Of a stretch of DNA of 64,000 nucleotides, positions 16,254 to 28,295 are shown one piece after another. The notes beneath the pieces were generated by a model. The model saw nothing but the letters and a program-made list of their open reading frames with translations. It searched no databases and was not told the origin of the DNA. Where the stretch lies: positions 520,501 to 584,500 of the forward strand of contig NZ_JAMGBA010000002.1 in the NCBI RefSeq assembly GCF_023516455.1, given 5' to 3'. Source of the DNA: Sphingomonas caseinilytica (lineage in GTDB: Bacteria; Pseudomonadota; Alphaproteobacteria; Sphingomonadales; Sphingomonadaceae). Both the position numbers and the translations under genes were made by a program. Each line of letters begins with the position of its first letter. The stretch's first letter is position 1.

Positions 16254-18860
16254 TCAGTGCTCGGCGGCCATCCGCTTCAGCGCGTAGAGTGCCTCCAACG
16301 CCTCGCGCGGGCTGAGCGCATCCGGGTCGATCGCCGCTAGCGCGTCGGCCAGCGGATCGGCCGGGGCGGATTCGGGTTGCTGGTTGGCGAACAGCGGCAG
16401 GTCGTCGAGCCCGGCGGCGATGCCCCCGGTCGCGTCGCGACCCGCCTCCAGCTTGGCGAGGACAGATTTCGCGCGGGCCAGCACGATTGGAGAAATGCCG
16501 GCGAGCTTGGCGACTGCGATACCGTAGCTGCGGTCCGCCGGTCCGTCGGCAAGCTCGTGGAGGAGGATGAGGTCGCCCTTCCACTCGCGAGCGCGAACAT
16601 GATGAAGCGATAGCGCTTCGAGCCGATCGGCGAGGCGAGTGAGTTCATGATAATGGGTCGCGAACAAGGTCCGCGCCTTCACCTGGTCATGCATCGCCTC
16701 GACCACGGCCCAGGCGATGGCCAGCCCGTCATAGGTGGAGGTGCCGCGGCCGATCTCGTCGAGGATGACCAGGCTGTTCGGAGTCGCCTGAGCCAGGATC
16801 GCCGCTGTCTCGACCATTTCGACCATGAAGGTCGATCGGCCGCGCGCGAGATTGTCGGCCGCACCTACCCGGCTGAACAGCCGGTCGACGATCCCGATGG
16901 TTGCGCTGCCAGCCGGGACAAAGCTTCCAACCTGGGCGAGCAATGCGGCGATGGCGACCTGGCGAAGGAAGGTGGACTTGCCGCCCATGTTGGGGCCGGT
17001 AATCAGCCACAGCCGATCGTCAGGGCCGAGCGCGCAATCATTGGCAACGAAGCGCTCGCCATCGCGGGCCAAAGCCTCCTCGACCACCGGGTGCCGTGCC
17101 GCCACAAGTTCCAGGCAGGGCTGCTCCTTGAGGTGGGGAAGGCACCAGCCGCCTTCCGCCGCGCGCGATGCATGGCTTGCCGAAACGTCGATCCGCGCAA
17201 TCGCATCGGCGGTTGCCGCGATGCGCGGGGCCGCACCAACGGCAAGCGCCGTTAGCTCTTCGAAATGCGCCGCCTCGGCCGCCAGCGCATGCGCACCGGC
17301 CTCGACAACCCGGCTGGCCTCGGCATGCAGGTCCGGCGAATTGAAGCGCACGACACCGGCCAGCGTCTGGCGATGTACGAACCCGGAATCGGGGCCCATC
17401 AGCCGGTCGGCATGTTTGGCGCTGACCTCGATGTGATAGCCGAGAACCGCATTGTGGCGGATCTTGAGCGTCGCGACGCCGGTTGCCTCGCGATAGCGCG
17501 CCTCGAGGGCCGCGATCGCGCGGCGGCCGTCCTGACTGGCGGATCGCAGCGCGTCGAGCGCATGATCATATCCTTCGGCGATATAGCCGCCCTTGGAATG
17601 ATCCAGGGGCGGGGACTCGACAATTGCCGCCGACAGCCGGTCCGTCATCGCAGCATGGCCGCCAAGGTCGGGCAGCAATGCCGTCAGGAGGTCCGGCCGC
17701 TCGCCCTGTCCCTCCAACTCGGTACGAAGCGACGCTGCTGCCTGTAGCCCGTCGCGAAGCGATGCGAGATCCCGGGGACTGCCGCGTCCGGCAACCAGCC
17801 TTCCAAGCGCCCGGCCGATGTCCGGCATTGCCTTCAGGAAATCGCGGATTCGCGTTCTGCGGATTGGCTCGTCATGAAGCCACTGTACCAGCGCCAGTCG
17901 CGCTTCGATGGCTCGAATATCGGTAAGCGGCGCCGATAAATCCGCGGCCAGCAAACGACGGCCTGGCGCCGTCGTGCAGCGGTCGATCACTCCAAGCAGG
18001 CTTCCCGAAACGCTGCCGGTCTGGGTGCGACAGATTTCCAGGCTATCGCGCGTCGCTGCATCGATCGCCATATGGCTCGCGCGTGCAATTCGCCGCGGTG
18101 CTCCGAGAAACGCAGCCGATTCCTTCTGCGTGGCATCGAGATAGGTCAAAAGGCCGCCCGCTGCGGCCAGCTCGGCGCGACCCGGATCGCCAAAACCGTC
18201 CAGCGTCGAGACGCCGAATCTTGCCTTCAGCGCGCGTTCGCCCGCGATGCTTTCGAATCCGCCTTTGCCTCGCGTAACGGCGATCCCCGGCACCGCTTCC
18301 GCTGCGATCGTCTCTGCGGGCGACAGGCGCGCCAGCTCGGACAAAAGCTCTCCCGGACCGCAGGCAATCAGCTCGAACCGGCCGGTCGAGATATCGGCCG
18401 CCGCTATCGCCCAATCGTCCCCGGCCCGACCGACTGCCGCCAGCCAATTGGCTGCACCGCTGTCTAGCAAGGCCTCTTCGGTCAGTGTTCCCGGCGTCAC
18501 GAGTCGAACGATCGCTCGTTCGACGAGCGCTTTTGATCCCCGCGCCTTGCGGGCTTCGGCCGGGCTTTCCGTCTGCTCGGCGATGGCGACGCGATGGCCG
18601 GCCCTGATCAGCCGAGCGAGATAGCCCTCGGCTGCATGAACGGGAACGCCGCACATCGGCACCGGCTCTCCGCCGTCCTCGCCGCGCTTGGTCAGCGCAA
18701 TATCGAGGGTAGTGGCGGCGGCCTTTGCGTCTTCAAAGAACAGCTCGAAGAAATCGCCCATCCGATAGAAAAGCAGCGCATCGCCCGCCTCGGCCTTCAG
18801 GCGGTGATATTGCGCCATCATCGGCGTCTGTTTTGGTGTGATATCGTCAGCGCGGGCCAT
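16254..18860 (-). CDS. mutS: DNA mismatch repair ATPase MutS
   Basis: MutS recognises mismatches and recruits MutL. The 868-residue protein shows the N-terminal mismatch-binding domain with [15 protein letters not shown] (Phe-X-Glu motif), the connector, lever and clamp regions, and the ABC ATPase: Walker A GPNMGGKS near residue 622, ABC signature region FMVEMVETA, Walker [17 protein letters not shown] and the following [10 protein letters not shown]. Start is the ATG at 18860. First gene of a mutS-glnD unit, divergent from a membrane-protein gene. Confidence 0.96.
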   Translation of the reverse strand: MARADDITPKQTPMMAQYHRLKAEAGDALLFYRMGDFFELFFEDAKAAATTLDIALTKRGEDGGEPVPMCGVPVHAAEGYLARLIRAGHRVAIAEQTESPAEARKARGSKALVERAIVRLVTPGTLTEEALLDSGAANWLAAVGRAGDDWAIAAADISTGRFELIACGPGELLSELARLSPAETIAAEAVPGIAVTRGKGGFESIAGERALKARFGVSTLDGFGDPGRAELAAAGGLLTYLDATQKESAAFLGAPRRIARASHMAIDAATRDSLEICRTQTGSVSGSLLGVIDRCTTAPGRRLLAADLSAPLTDIRAIEARLALVQWLHDEPIRRTRIRDFLKAMPDIGRALGRLVAGRGSPRDLASLRDGLQAAASLRTELEGQGERPDLLTALLPDLGGHAAMTDRLSAAIVESPPLDHSKGGYIAEGYDHALDALRSASQDGRRAIAALEARYREATGVATLKIRHNAVLGYHIEVSAKHADRLMGPDSGFVHRQTLAGVVRFNSPDLHAEASRVVEAGAHALAAEAAHFEELTALAVGAAPRIAATADAIARIDVSASHASRAAEGGWCLPHLKEQPCLELVAARHPVVEEALARDGERFVANDCALGPDDRLWLITGPNMGGKSTFLRQVAIAALLAQVGSFVPAGSATIGIVDRLFSRVGAADNLARGRSTFMVEMVETAAILAQATPNSLVILDEIGRGTSTYDGLAIAWAVVEAMHDQVKARTLFATHYHELTRLADRLEALSLHHVRAREWKGDLILLHELADGPADRSYGIAVAKLAGISPIVLARAKSVLAKLEAGRDATGGIAAGLDDLPLFANQQPESAPADPLADALAAIDPDALSPREALEALYALKRMAAEH

Positions 18861-18914
18861 TGCGTAAGACCGTAGAGGCTAACGCGCCGCCGCGAAATGG
18901 CTTAAGCGAGCGCT

Positions 18915-19796
18915 GTGGGGCTCATTCTGACGATAATTTTCGCGGTCTTCGGGCTGCTCTTGCCGTGGGGCATTGCGCTTGGTCTTCGGCTAAGGGCGCG
19001 CGGTTCGGCGGTCTTCGTCGGCGAAATGGGCTGGGAGCCCATCGTCCATTCGATGCTCGCCTATGTGCTGGCGTTCAACATCACCTTCTTCATCCAGGAA
19101 CTGTTCCTCGTGCTGCCCAAGTCCATGGTGCCGGGGCTGACGGCAACGCTCTACCACAACAACCATGACTGGACTGGGCTCGCTCCAATTGCCGAGCTGT
19201 TCCAGGGTACGGGCGCGCTTGCGATCCTCTTCAGCGGGCTCTTCTTTTCGGCGATTGCAGCGAGCAAGGCCAGGCCGTCGCTGTTCGTCCTGTGGATGGC
19301 ATTCCACGGCATGTTCCAGTCGCTTCCCCAGTTCGTAGTCGGGGCGATCGCCGGTGGCAACGATGTCGGCCGGGCCTATGACTATCTCGGCATTGGCGCT
19401 GTTGGCGAAACATTGGCGGCCTTGATCGCCTTGGCGGCAATGCCCGTCGCCGGACTACTGCTCGGCAGGCAGTTCCTGGCGGCCGCCTGGGACCAGCGAC
19501 AGCTCGGAAGCTACTGCTGCCGATTCGGCTTCCTGCTGCGGATCGCCGGACTTCCGGCCCTCGCTGCGCTACCCATCATCATCTTCTATCGGGTTCCGCG
19601 TGAGCTCATCGAGGTGCTTGCTCCACCGCTCCTCGTTCCCTTGTTCGGTTACGGCTGGCTGCAGCTCGCGGCATTCAAGCCGGCAGGCGCAAAGGCCAGG
19701 GGCATCCGGCCGCAAAGCGTGGTTCCGCTACTGGTCGCGGTTGCCCTGTTGCTCGCGATTTTCCAGTTCGTGCTGAGGCCCGGTATTACCTTCTGA
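18915..19796 (+). CDS. Uncharacterised multi-pass membrane protein
   Basis: A 293-residue, strongly hydrophobic protein with about seven to eight predicted membrane segments, starting from VGLILTIIFAVFGLLLPWGI. Loops are short; a conserved-looking GNDVGRAYDYLG loop lies in the middle. The start is a GTG at 18915 without a strong Shine-Dalgarno sequence; no better start is visible and the hydrophobic N-terminus supports it. I do not recognise the family. It is divergent from mutS and 61 bases ahead of maeB, so it may share a transcript with maeB. Confidence 0.7.
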   Translation: MGLILTIIFAVFGLLLPWGIALGLRLRARGSAVFVGEMGWEPIVHSMLAYVLAFNITFFIQELFLVLPKSMVPGLTATLYHNNHDWTGLAPIAELFQGTGALAILFSGLFFSAIAASKARPSLFVLWMAFHGMFQSLPQFVVGAIAGGNDVGRAYDYLGIGAVGETLAALIALAAMPVAGLLLGRQFLAAAWDQRQLGSYCCRFGFLLRIAGLPALAALPIIIFYRVPRELIEVLAPPLLVPLFGYGWLQLAAFKPAGAKARGIRPQSVVPLLVAVALLLAIFQFVLRPGITF

Positions 19797-19857
19797 AGAC
19801 AGCTGGCCTTGCCCTAGCGTCATTGCCCCGCCTAAAGCCTCCGCGACAGGAGAGCGA

Positions 19858-22146
19858 ATGAGCGAGAGCAACGTCAAATTCACGCGCGACGAAGCGCTGG
19901 ATTTCCACGCACGCGGTCGGCCGGGCAAAATCGAAATCATCGCCACCAAGCCGATGGCGACACAGCGGGACCTGAGTCTTGCCTATTCTCCGGGCGTCGC
20001 CGTTCCCGTCGAGGCGATCGCGGAAGATCCGGGCAAGGCCTATGACCTGACCGCCAAGGGCAACCTTGTCGCCGTCATATCCAACGGAACCGCGATTCTC
20101 GGACTCGGCAATCTTGGCGCGCTCGCCTCGAAGCCCGTGATGGAAGGCAAGGCCGTCCTGTTCAAACGCTTTGCCGACGTGGATTCGATCGACCTGGAGG
20201 TCGATACGACCGACGCACAACGCTTCATCGAAGCCGTCGAACTGCTCGGCCCCAGTTTCGGCGGGATCAATCTCGAGGACATTGCCGCGCCGGACTGCTT
20301 CATCATCGAGCAGGCGTTGAAGGAGCGGATGAACATTCCGGTGTTCCATGACGACCAGCATGGTACCGCGATCATCACCGCCGCCGGCCTAATCAACGCC
20401 TGCTACCTCACCAATCGCGAGCTCAAGGACATCCGCGTCGTCGTGAATGGCGCCGGCGCTGCCGCCATAGCCTGCACGGAGCTAATCAAGGCGATGGGCG
20501 TGCCGCATGACCATGTGATCATGTGCGACCGCAAGGGTCCGCTCTATCCGGGGCGCGACGGCATGGACCAGTTCAAGTCGGCCCACGCAGTGCCGACGGA
20601 GGCCCGCTCGCTGAAGGAAGCGCTGGTCGGCGCCGACGTGTTCCTCGGGCTGAGCGCGGCCGGGGCGGTTACGCCCGATATGGTCGAGGCCATGGCCGAT
20701 CAGCCGATCATTTTCGCAATGGCCAATCCTGATCCGGAAATCCGTCCCGAGGAGGCGAAAAAGGTTCGCCCGGATGCGATCATCGCGACAGGCCGGTCCG
20801 ACTATCCGAACCAGGTCAACAATGTGCTGGGCTTCCCCTTCATTTTCCGGGGGGCGCTGGATGTCCGTGCGACCGGCATCAACGAGGAAATGAAGATCGC
20901 GGCCGCCCAGGCGCTGGCCGAGCTTGCCCGCGCTGCCGTTCCGGAGGAAGTCGCCGCCGCCTATGGCGGGGTCAGCCACAGCTTTGGCCCAGACTATATC
21001 ATCCCGGCACCGTTCGATCCGCGCCTGATCGAGATTGTTCCGGCCGCAGTCGCCCAGGCGGCGGCGGATACTGGCGTCGCCCAGCGCCCGATCGCCGACA
21101 TGGAGGCTTACCGCCAGTCGCTCCGCGCCCGTCTCAATCCCACGGCCTCCATCCTTGGGCTCGCCTATGAAGCAGCAAGGGCCAATCCCAAGCGCGTGCT
21201 GTTCGCGGAAGGCGAGGAAGAGAATGTCCTGCGCGCCGCCATCGCCTTCAAGGAAAACGGCTATGGCACGCCGGTGCTGGTCGGGCGCGACGAGGTCTAT
21301 GACAAGCTCGCCGCGCTCGGAGTCGACGATCCGAAGAGCTATGAGGTCTTGAACAGCCGCAACTCGCCGCTGGTCGGGCGAGCGGTCGACTTCATCTACG
21401 AAAAGCATCAGCGCCACGGCATGCTGCGCCGCGCGGTAGAGCGGATGGTCAACCAGGATCGCAACACCTTCGCCGCGGCAATGCTCGCGCTAGGCGAGGG
21501 CGATGCAATGATCACCGGCACGACCCGGCCCTTCAGCGAGTCGCTGCGCCAGGTGCGCTGGGTGATCGATCCCGAGGAATGCCCGACTCCATTCGGCGTC
21601 CACGTTGTCTCGGCTCGCGGCCGGACGGTGATGATCGCCGATACCGCCGTGACCGAGCGCCCGACCGCCGAACAATATGCCGCCATCGCCATCCGCTCGG
21701 CGGCATTCGCCCGCCGGGTCGGCCAGGAGCCGCGCGTGGCCTTCATCAGCTACACCACGTTCGGCAACCCGCCCGGCCGGCACATCGAAGAGCTGCGCGA
21801 CGCGGTGAAGCTGCTCGATTCGCTTGAGACCGACTTCGAATATGAAGGCGAGATGGGCCCCGACGTTGCGCTCAATCATGAGATGCAGGCTAAATATTAT
21901 CCGTTCAGCCGCCTGACCGGTCCGGCCAACATCCTGGTCATGCCGGGCCTGCAATCGGCCAACATCAGCTCGAAGCTGGTCAAGGCGCTCGGCGGAGAGG
22001 TTGCGCTTGGGCCCTATCTGATGGGGATGAGCCTACCCGTTCAGATCGCCCCGATGAGCGCAACGGCCAACGATCTCGTCACGCTGGCGGTGTTGGCGGG
22101 CGGAGGATCCGACGCCATTCGCAAGTCTCCGCGTCGAAAGGCATAG
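19858..22146 (+). CDS. maeB: NADP-dependent malic enzyme fused to a phosphotransacetylase-like domain
   Basis: Malic enzyme converts malate to pyruvate with CO2 release and NADPH formation. Residues 1-430 are the malic enzyme part ([58 protein letters not shown]); residues about 440-762 match phosphotransacetylase but in this class serve regulation (acetyl-CoA inhibition in E. coli MaeB) rather than catalysis. 762 aa is the usual size. AGGAGAG precedes the ATG. It supplies NADPH and pyruvate from the TCA cycle, consistent with growth on fatty acids or acids. Confidence 0.94.
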   Translation: MSESNVKFTRDEALDFHARGRPGKIEIIATKPMATQRDLSLAYSPGVAVPVEAIAEDPGKAYDLTAKGNLVAVISNGTAILGLGNLGALASKPVMEGKAVLFKRFADVDSIDLEVDTTDAQRFIEAVELLGPSFGGINLEDIAAPDCFIIEQALKERMNIPVFHDDQHGTAIITAAGLINACYLTNRELKDIRVVVNGAGAAAIACTELIKAMGVPHDHVIMCDRKGPLYPGRDGMDQFKSAHAVPTEARSLKEALVGADVFLGLSAAGAVTPDMVEAMADQPIIFAMANPDPEIRPEEAKKVRPDAIIATGRSDYPNQVNNVLGFPFIFRGALDVRATGINEEMKIAAAQALAELARAAVPEEVAAAYGGVSHSFGPDYIIPAPFDPRLIEIVPAAVAQAAADTGVAQRPIADMEAYRQSLRARLNPTASILGLAYEAARANPKRVLFAEGEEENVLRAAIAFKENGYGTPVLVGRDEVYDKLAALGVDDPKSYEVLNSRNSPLVGRAVDFIYEKHQRHGMLRRAVERMVNQDRNTFAAAMLALGEGDAMITGTTRPFSESLRQVRWVIDPEECPTPFGVHVVSARGRTVMIADTAVTERPTAEQYAAIAIRSAAFARRVGQEPRVAFISYTTFGNPPGRHIEELRDAVKLLDSLETDFEYEGEMGPDVALNHEMQAKYYPFSRLTGPANILVMPGLQSANISSKLVKALGGEVALGPYLMGMSLPVQIAPMSATANDLVTLAVLAGGGSDAIRKSPRRKA

Positions 22147-22173
22147 CGCAGCCGCTTACGGACGCGTAATGAG

Positions 22174-22192
22174 TTCTCCTCTTTTTGGAGAA
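22174..22192 (+). promoter_or_regulatory. Hairpin sequestering the ribosome binding site of the dioxygenase gene
   Basis: ttctcc (22174-22179) pairs with ggagaa (22187-22192) around a seven-base U-rich loop. The right arm contains the GGAG Shine-Dalgarno sequence nine bases before the ATG at 22200, so the site would be hidden when the hairpin is closed. Seen directly; regulation is inference. Confidence 0.4.
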
Positions 22193-22199
22193 TTGATCG

Positions 22200-22832
22200 A
22201 TGCTGGTTACCAGGCGCCACCTCGTGGTCGGCGCCGCGGCAGTTGCATCCTTTTCCGCGGCCAAGGCCCAGAAGCTCGTCGCAACCTCGGCCCAGGACCT
22301 TGGGCCATTCTATCCGATCGTCCGCCCCCCCGATCATGACGCCGATCTGACCCGCGTGACGGGACGAGGCGGGGTCGCCAGGGGCAGACCGATCAACGTC
22401 ATTGGCCGGGTGGTTGACCTGCAAGGCAACGCCGTCACCAATGCCCAGGTGGAGCTATGGCAATGCAATTCGGAAGGCCGCTATGATCATCCCGGCGACC
22501 GCGCCAATCCGGCCGCGCTCGATCCCAATTTCCAGGGCTTTGCCCGGCTTGCGACGGATCGGGACGGGCAGTTCAAGTTCCGCTCGGTGAAGCCCAAGGA
22601 CTACGACACGCCGATCGGACGGCGGACGCCGCATATTCATTTCGACATAAGCGGACGTTCGGAGCGCCTGGTCACGCAAATGTATTTCCCGAACGAGCCG
22701 CTCAACGACATCGACTTCCTGCTGAAGAATGCGGCGCCACGCGAAAGCGTCATTGCCGAAGCCATCGATCCGCTGTCCGGCGATCCCGACGCGCTGGCGT
22801 ACCGCTGGACGGTCGTGCTGGCCGTCGGCTGA
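22200..22832 (+). CDS. Intradiol ring-cleavage dioxygenase (protocatechuate 3,4-dioxygenase beta-like)
   Basis: A 210-residue non-heme Fe(III) dioxygenase of the intradiol family. It starts with a TAT-like signal (TRRHLVVGAAAVASFSAAKA), then the beta-sandwich core. Iron ligands are in place: Tyr in EGRYDHPG, Tyr in KPKDYDTP and the His pair in RTPHIHFDI. No alpha-subunit partner or other protocatechuate-pathway gene is nearby, so this is a stand-alone, probably exported member of the family, and catechol-type substrates are only inferred. The ribosome binding site lies in a small hairpin. It is 53 bases after maeB. Confidence 0.85.
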   Translation: MLVTRRHLVVGAAAVASFSAAKAQKLVATSAQDLGPFYPIVRPPDHDADLTRVTGRGGVARGRPINVIGRVVDLQGNAVTNAQVELWQCNSEGRYDHPGDRANPAALDPNFQGFARLATDRDGQFKFRSVKPKDYDTPIGRRTPHIHFDISGRSERLVTQMYFPNEPLNDIDFLLKNAAPRESVIAEAIDPLSGDPDALAYRWTVVLAVG

Positions 22833-24923
<2,091 letters not shown>

Positions 24924-24964
24924 GTCAATAATGTGGGGGAGCGGGACCCCACTTCGCAAGCGCG

Positions 24965-25000
24965 AAAAAAAAGGCCGGTCCGGCAAGTACCGGACCGGCC
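24965..25000 (-). terminator. Rho-independent terminator of the CC_3452-like gene
   Basis: A perfect 11-base stem (24973-24983 with 24990-25000, arms ggccggtccgg and ccggaccggcc), loop of six, followed on the minus strand by eight Ts (24965-24972). It lies 38 bases after the stop of the small exported-protein gene and 42 bases before the rel start. Confidence 0.93.
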
Positions 25001-25037
25001 GATTGGGCCACGCTGCGTGCTGCGCGGCACCGGGGAG

Positions 25038-25358
25038 TTAATTAGCCTTTGCGAGCGCTGGTGTAACGCCGTCCTTGGCGGCCGAGTTGCACTTGGCGAG
25101 CTGCTCTGCGGTCAGCGCCTTGCCGTCTGCCGAGAAGCTTTCGATCCGGCCGGCGCGCTTGGCCAGGTCCTCGCAGATGATCACCGGGCGGCTGGCCTCG
25201 GTCGAACCGCGGCAGCCGTCGGCCGAGCAGTTCCAGCTGATGTCCTTGCCGATGATCTTGGCCGAGGCCGGAGCCGCGGCGGGCTTTGCCGAATAGGTGC
25301 CCGCGAGGGCAGGGGCGGCAAGAGTTGCAGCAACAATGAAGGCGGCGACGCGGTTCAT
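25038..25358 (-). CDS. Small exported protein, CC_3452-like
   Basis: A 106-residue protein with a clear signal peptide (AAFIVAATLAAPALAGTY). The mature part has four Cys (WNCSADGCRGS, IICEDLAKRAG, AKCNSA) and an ESFSADGKALTAEQLAKCN stretch, matching by recollection a small alphaproteobacterial family named after Caulobacter CC_3452. No function is known to me. It has its own terminator just downstream and lies between rpoZ/HxlR and rel. Confidence 0.75.
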   Translation of the reverse strand: MNRVAAFIVAATLAAPALAGTYSAKPAAAPASAKIIGKDISWNCSADGCRGSTEASRPVIICEDLAKRAGRIESFSADGKALTAEQLAKCNSAAKDGVTPALAKAN

Positions 25359-25472
25359 GGGGGCCTCGGAAAATGAGTTTTTGGTTGAAACCGTTTAGCT
25401 GATTATCATTGCATTTTGCAACTGTTATTTTGCGTTCAATCGTGCATAAAGGCGGCTGGGAGAGGTCGAGCG

Positions 25473-25979
25473 TTGAATCGTCACCAGGTTGTCAGGGTCG
25501 AACCAGATATCGAGGCATTCAAGGCCGCGGCCCTTCGGTGTCCGCTGCCTTCGGCGGTCGAACTGATCGGCGAGAAATGGGCTTTCCTCATCCTTCGGGG
25601 CGCGCTGAACGGGCTCGAACATTTCGAACAGTTCCAGGCCGCGCTCGGAATCGCCCGCAACATCCTGTCCAACCGACTCGCCAAGCTCGTCAACGGCGGC
25701 ATCCTTGAGCGCAAGTCGGACCCGGTCGATCGCCGCAAGGTCGTTTACTCCCTGTCGCCGAAGGGCGAGGCGCTCCTTCCCGTGGTGCTGGCGCTTCGCC
25801 AGTGGGGCGAGGATTGGGGGCATGGCTGCCAGGAGATCTTCCTGGCCGACAAGCAAGACGGCCAACCGGTGAAGCGGATCTGCGTCTTGGCCCATGACGG
25901 GCGCGAACTGAAGCTTGGCGACATGATGTGGGTCGACCGCGCCAGCGGGGCCCATGTCCTGCGGGGCGAGCTCGACTGA
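25473..25979 (+). CDS. HxlR-family transcriptional regulator
   Basis: A winged-helix MarR/HxlR-type DNA-binding protein. The HxlR core is visible: CPLPSAVELIGEKWAFLILR, NILSNRLAKLVNGGILERK, and DRRKVVYSLSPKGEALLPV, with a C-terminal extension of about 50 residues. I choose the TTG at 25473 because GGGAGAGG (25458-25465) precedes it by seven bases; the frame opens at 25416 but that region looks like the leader. Divergent from the CC_3452-like gene. Ligand and targets are unknown. Confidence 0.82.
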   Translation: MNRHQVVRVEPDIEAFKAAALRCPLPSAVELIGEKWAFLILRGALNGLEHFEQFQAALGIARNILSNRLAKLVNGGILERKSDPVDRRKVVYSLSPKGEALLPVVLALRQWGEDWGHGCQEIFLADKQDGQPVKRICVLAHDGRELKLGDMMWVDRASGAHVLRGELD

Positions 25980-25982
25980 ATC

Positions 25983-26011
25983 AAAAAGGGCGGCCCGAAA
26001 GCCGCCCTCTT
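25983..26011. terminator. Bidirectional terminator between the HxlR gene and rpoZ
   Basis: Stem gggcggc (25988-25994) with gccgccc (26001-26007), loop ccgaaa. On the minus strand it is followed by TTTTT, ending rpoZ; on the plus strand by TCTT, a weaker end for the HxlR gene. It sits between two convergent genes. Confidence 0.85.
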
Positions 26012-26037
26012 CAAGTCATCGACAAGCTGGCTGCAGC

Positions 26038-26379
26038 TTATTCGTAGTCGCCGCCCGACGGAGTCGGACGCGGCGGAGCGGCTGCGGTGAGGCGGAGGGC
26101 CTCGGCCGATTCGCTCAGGCTCGCCAATTCATCCGTTTCGTCATCCTCGTCGATACGGACGCGCTGGAGGTTCGAGACGATCGCTTCCTCGAGATGCTTG
26201 GGCTTCACCGTCTGCTCGGCGATTTCGCGCAGGGCGACGACCGGGTTCTTGTCACGGTCGCGGTCGATCGTGAGGTCGGCACCACCAGAGATCTGGCGGG
26301 CGCGCTGCGCCGCCATCAATACCAGGTCGAACCGGTTGGAAACCTTGTCGACACAATCTTCGACCGTCACGCGCGCCAT
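26038..26379 (-). CDS. rpoZ: DNA-directed RNA polymerase omega subunit
   Basis: Omega helps assemble beta-prime and forms part of a ppGpp binding site in proteobacterial RNA polymerase. The 113-residue product begins [20 protein letters not shown] and contains the conserved [12 protein letters not shown] and [14 protein letters not shown] segments; the acidic/proline C-terminal tail is alphaproteobacterial. It is usually directly upstream of spoT/rel; here an opposing HxlR gene and a small exported-protein gene separate it from rel, which is on the same strand. Confidence 0.95.
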   Translation of the reverse strand: MARVTVEDCVDKVSNRFDLVLMAAQRARQISGGADLTIDRDRDKNPVVALREIAEQTVKPKHLEEAIVSNLQRVRIDEDDETDELASLSESAEALRLTAAAPPRPTPSGGDYE

Positions 26380-26502
26380 TGTCGCTCTGCCTTGCCTCTA
26401 AAATAGGTGAGAGGCGGCGAGATAGGGAGAAGGTCCTTCAAAGTCAATGAAATCGCGAGTCGGCGCCAGCTTGCCAGCAGCGTCGCCACTCCCCAGACTG
26501 GC

Positions 26503-27663
26503 ATGATGGCCGATGCCGCCCTGCCCCCCGCCGACAGCAGTTGTGAAGTCGACGGCAACAGACTGACCCTCCTGACCGAGGGACCAGAGCGGCTGGGCGC
26601 GCTGATTGGGCTGATCGACGGTGCAGAGCGAAGCGTCCGCCTGCTCTATTACATGTACCGCGACGACCATAGCGGCGAACTGGTGGCGGGGGCGATCCGC
26701 CGCGCGCTGGAGCGGGGGGTTGCGGTCTCCCTGCTGATCGACGGATTCGGGGCCTATGTCCGCGACCAATATTTCGAGCCGCTTATCGACAAGGGCCTCA
26801 TCTTCTGCCGCTTCCACCCGACCTTCGGACGGCGCTACCTCATCCGTTGCCATCAGAAGATGGCCTTGGCCGATGAGAGTCGGGTGCTGATTGGTGGGTT
26901 CAACATCGACGACAGCTATTTCGGGACGATCGAAGAGGGTGCGTGGCGCGACCTCGGCCTGATGGTCGAGGGGCCGGCGGTCGCCCGGCTTGTCCCTTAC
27001 TATGACGATCTGATGGCCTGGTCGCGAACCAAGGGATCGAAGATCCGGGCCCTGAACCGCATCATCCATCGTTTCAGCGAGAATCATGGCACGCTTCAAT
27101 GGACGTTCGGAGGGCCTACCCGAGGACTCTCCCCCTGGGCCCTGGCAACCAGCCGCGACCTATTGTCGACCGACGATGTCGCGATGATCGCCGCCTATTT
27201 CGCGCCGACGCGGGCGATCCTCCGGCGGATCAGCAGGCACGGACGCCGCCGGGCGCGGGTGATCACTGCAGCCAAGTCGGACAATCATGCGACGATCGCG
27301 GCAGCTCGCTACACCTACAAGAACCTGCTTCGCCGTGGCGCCGAGATCTTCGAATATCAGGCGACCAAGCTGCACACGAAACTCGTCATCCTCGACGATG
27401 TCGTGCACATCGGATCGTCGAACTTCGACATCCGAAGCATCTACCTCAACCTGGAAATGATGCTCCGCGTCGACGATCCCAAATTCGCGATGCTGCTGCG
27501 CTCCTATTTCGAACAGGAGTTGACGCATTGCGAGCCGATCACGGCGGAGGTGCATCGCAAGCGGTCGAGTTGGTGGACCCGGATCATCCAGGCGATCAGT
27601 TTTTTCCTGGTGACTAGCGCCGACTATTCGATCACCCGGCGCTTGAACCTGGGCCGGATCTAG
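26503..27663 (+). CDS. Phospholipase D/cardiolipin synthase-like enzyme
   Basis: A PLD-superfamily enzyme of about 386 residues with two HKD motifs: HQKMALADESRVLIGGFN and HTKLVILDDVVHIGSSN. The spacing and length suit a cardiolipin or phosphatidyltransferase-type synthase lacking the N-terminal membrane helices of E. coli ClsA, so closer to ClsB-like enzymes. I place the start at the ATG at 26503 (MMADAALPPADSS); the frame is open from a GTG at 26407, but that region has no signal. It ends in a CTAG shared with the stop of the convergent methyltransferase gene. A lipid role is inferred from both neighbours. Confidence 0.82.
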   Translation: MMADAALPPADSSCEVDGNRLTLLTEGPERLGALIGLIDGAERSVRLLYYMYRDDHSGELVAGAIRRALERGVAVSLLIDGFGAYVRDQYFEPLIDKGLIFCRFHPTFGRRYLIRCHQKMALADESRVLIGGFNIDDSYFGTIEEGAWRDLGLMVEGPAVARLVPYYDDLMAWSRTKGSKIRALNRIIHRFSENHGTLQWTFGGPTRGLSPWALATSRDLLSTDDVAMIAAYFAPTRAILRRISRHGRRRARVITAAKSDNHATIAAARYTYKNLLRRGAEIFEYQATKLHTKLVILDDVVHIGSSNFDIRSIYLNLEMMLRVDDPKFAMLLRSYFEQELTHCEPITAEVHRKRSSWWTRIIQAISFFLVTSADYSITRRLNLGRI

Positions 27664-28295
27664 TCGCGCTCGCGCCAGGCCCAGAAGAGGGTCGCCGGCG
27701 GCACGTTCAGCCACTCGAACCCGCGGTCGATCCGCTCGAAATGCGGGGCGATGAAGTCGCGGACCTTGGGGCTGAACTGGTAGACCAGGAAGGCGCCACC
27801 ATCGCGGATCGCGCGTCCGGTGGCCGCGCCGATTTCCTGCCCGACGCCGGGCGGCAATGTCGAGAAGGGAAGGCCCGAGAGGATATAGTCGGCGTGATCG
27901 AAGCCATGCTCGGCAATGATCTTTTCGACATCCGCGGCTGATCCGTGGACGGCGATGAACCGGTCGTCGTCGATATCGCCGTTCAGATAGTCGATGAATT
28001 CAGGGTTGGTGTCGATCGCGATCAGCTTCGCGTCCGACCGCAGTTTTTCGAGGATCGGCCGGGTGAATGTGCCGACTCCGGGACCATATTCGACGAACAG
28101 CCGGGTAGACGACCATTCGACCGGCTTCAGCATCTTGTCGATCAGGATCTTGCTCGAAGGGATAACCGAACCGACCATGACAGGATGCTTCAGGAAGCCG
28201 CGCAGGAACTGCCAGCGGGGGCTCTTGCGGTCACGGCCAGCGCGCAGGCCATGGCGGCGCTTGCCGTTCAGCTGGCTGGCTCGAGTGGCGTTCAA
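27660..28295 (-). CDS. Class I SAM methyltransferase, probable phospholipid N-methyltransferase
   Basis: A 211-residue methyltransferase with the SAM-binding motif VEYGPGVGTFT and the acidic LIAIDTNPEFI strand, plus a basic N-terminus and the segment FLRGFLKHPVMVGSVIPSS, which fits the phosphatidylethanolamine N-methyltransferase (PmtA) / rRNA-dimethylase-like group. The TTG start at 28295 has GGGAG upstream. Placement next to a cardiolipin-synthase-like gene supports a phospholipid role; this is inference. The stop codon overlaps that of the neighbouring gene within CTAG. Confidence 0.75.
   Translation of the reverse strand: MNATRASQLNGKRRHGLRAGRDRKSPRWQFLRGFLKHPVMVGSVIPSSKILIDKMLKPVEWSSTRLFVEYGPGVGTFTRPILEKLRSDAKLIAIDTNPEFIDYLNGDIDDDRFIAVHGSAADVEKIIAEHGFDHADYILSGLPFSTLPPGVGQEIGAATGRAIRDGGAFLVYQFSPKVRDFIAPHFERIDRGFEWLNVPPATLFWAWRERD

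Noticed and set aside
24924-24986. N-terminal extension of rel to a TTG
   Set aside because: It crosses the upstream gene's terminator; the family start is at 24923.
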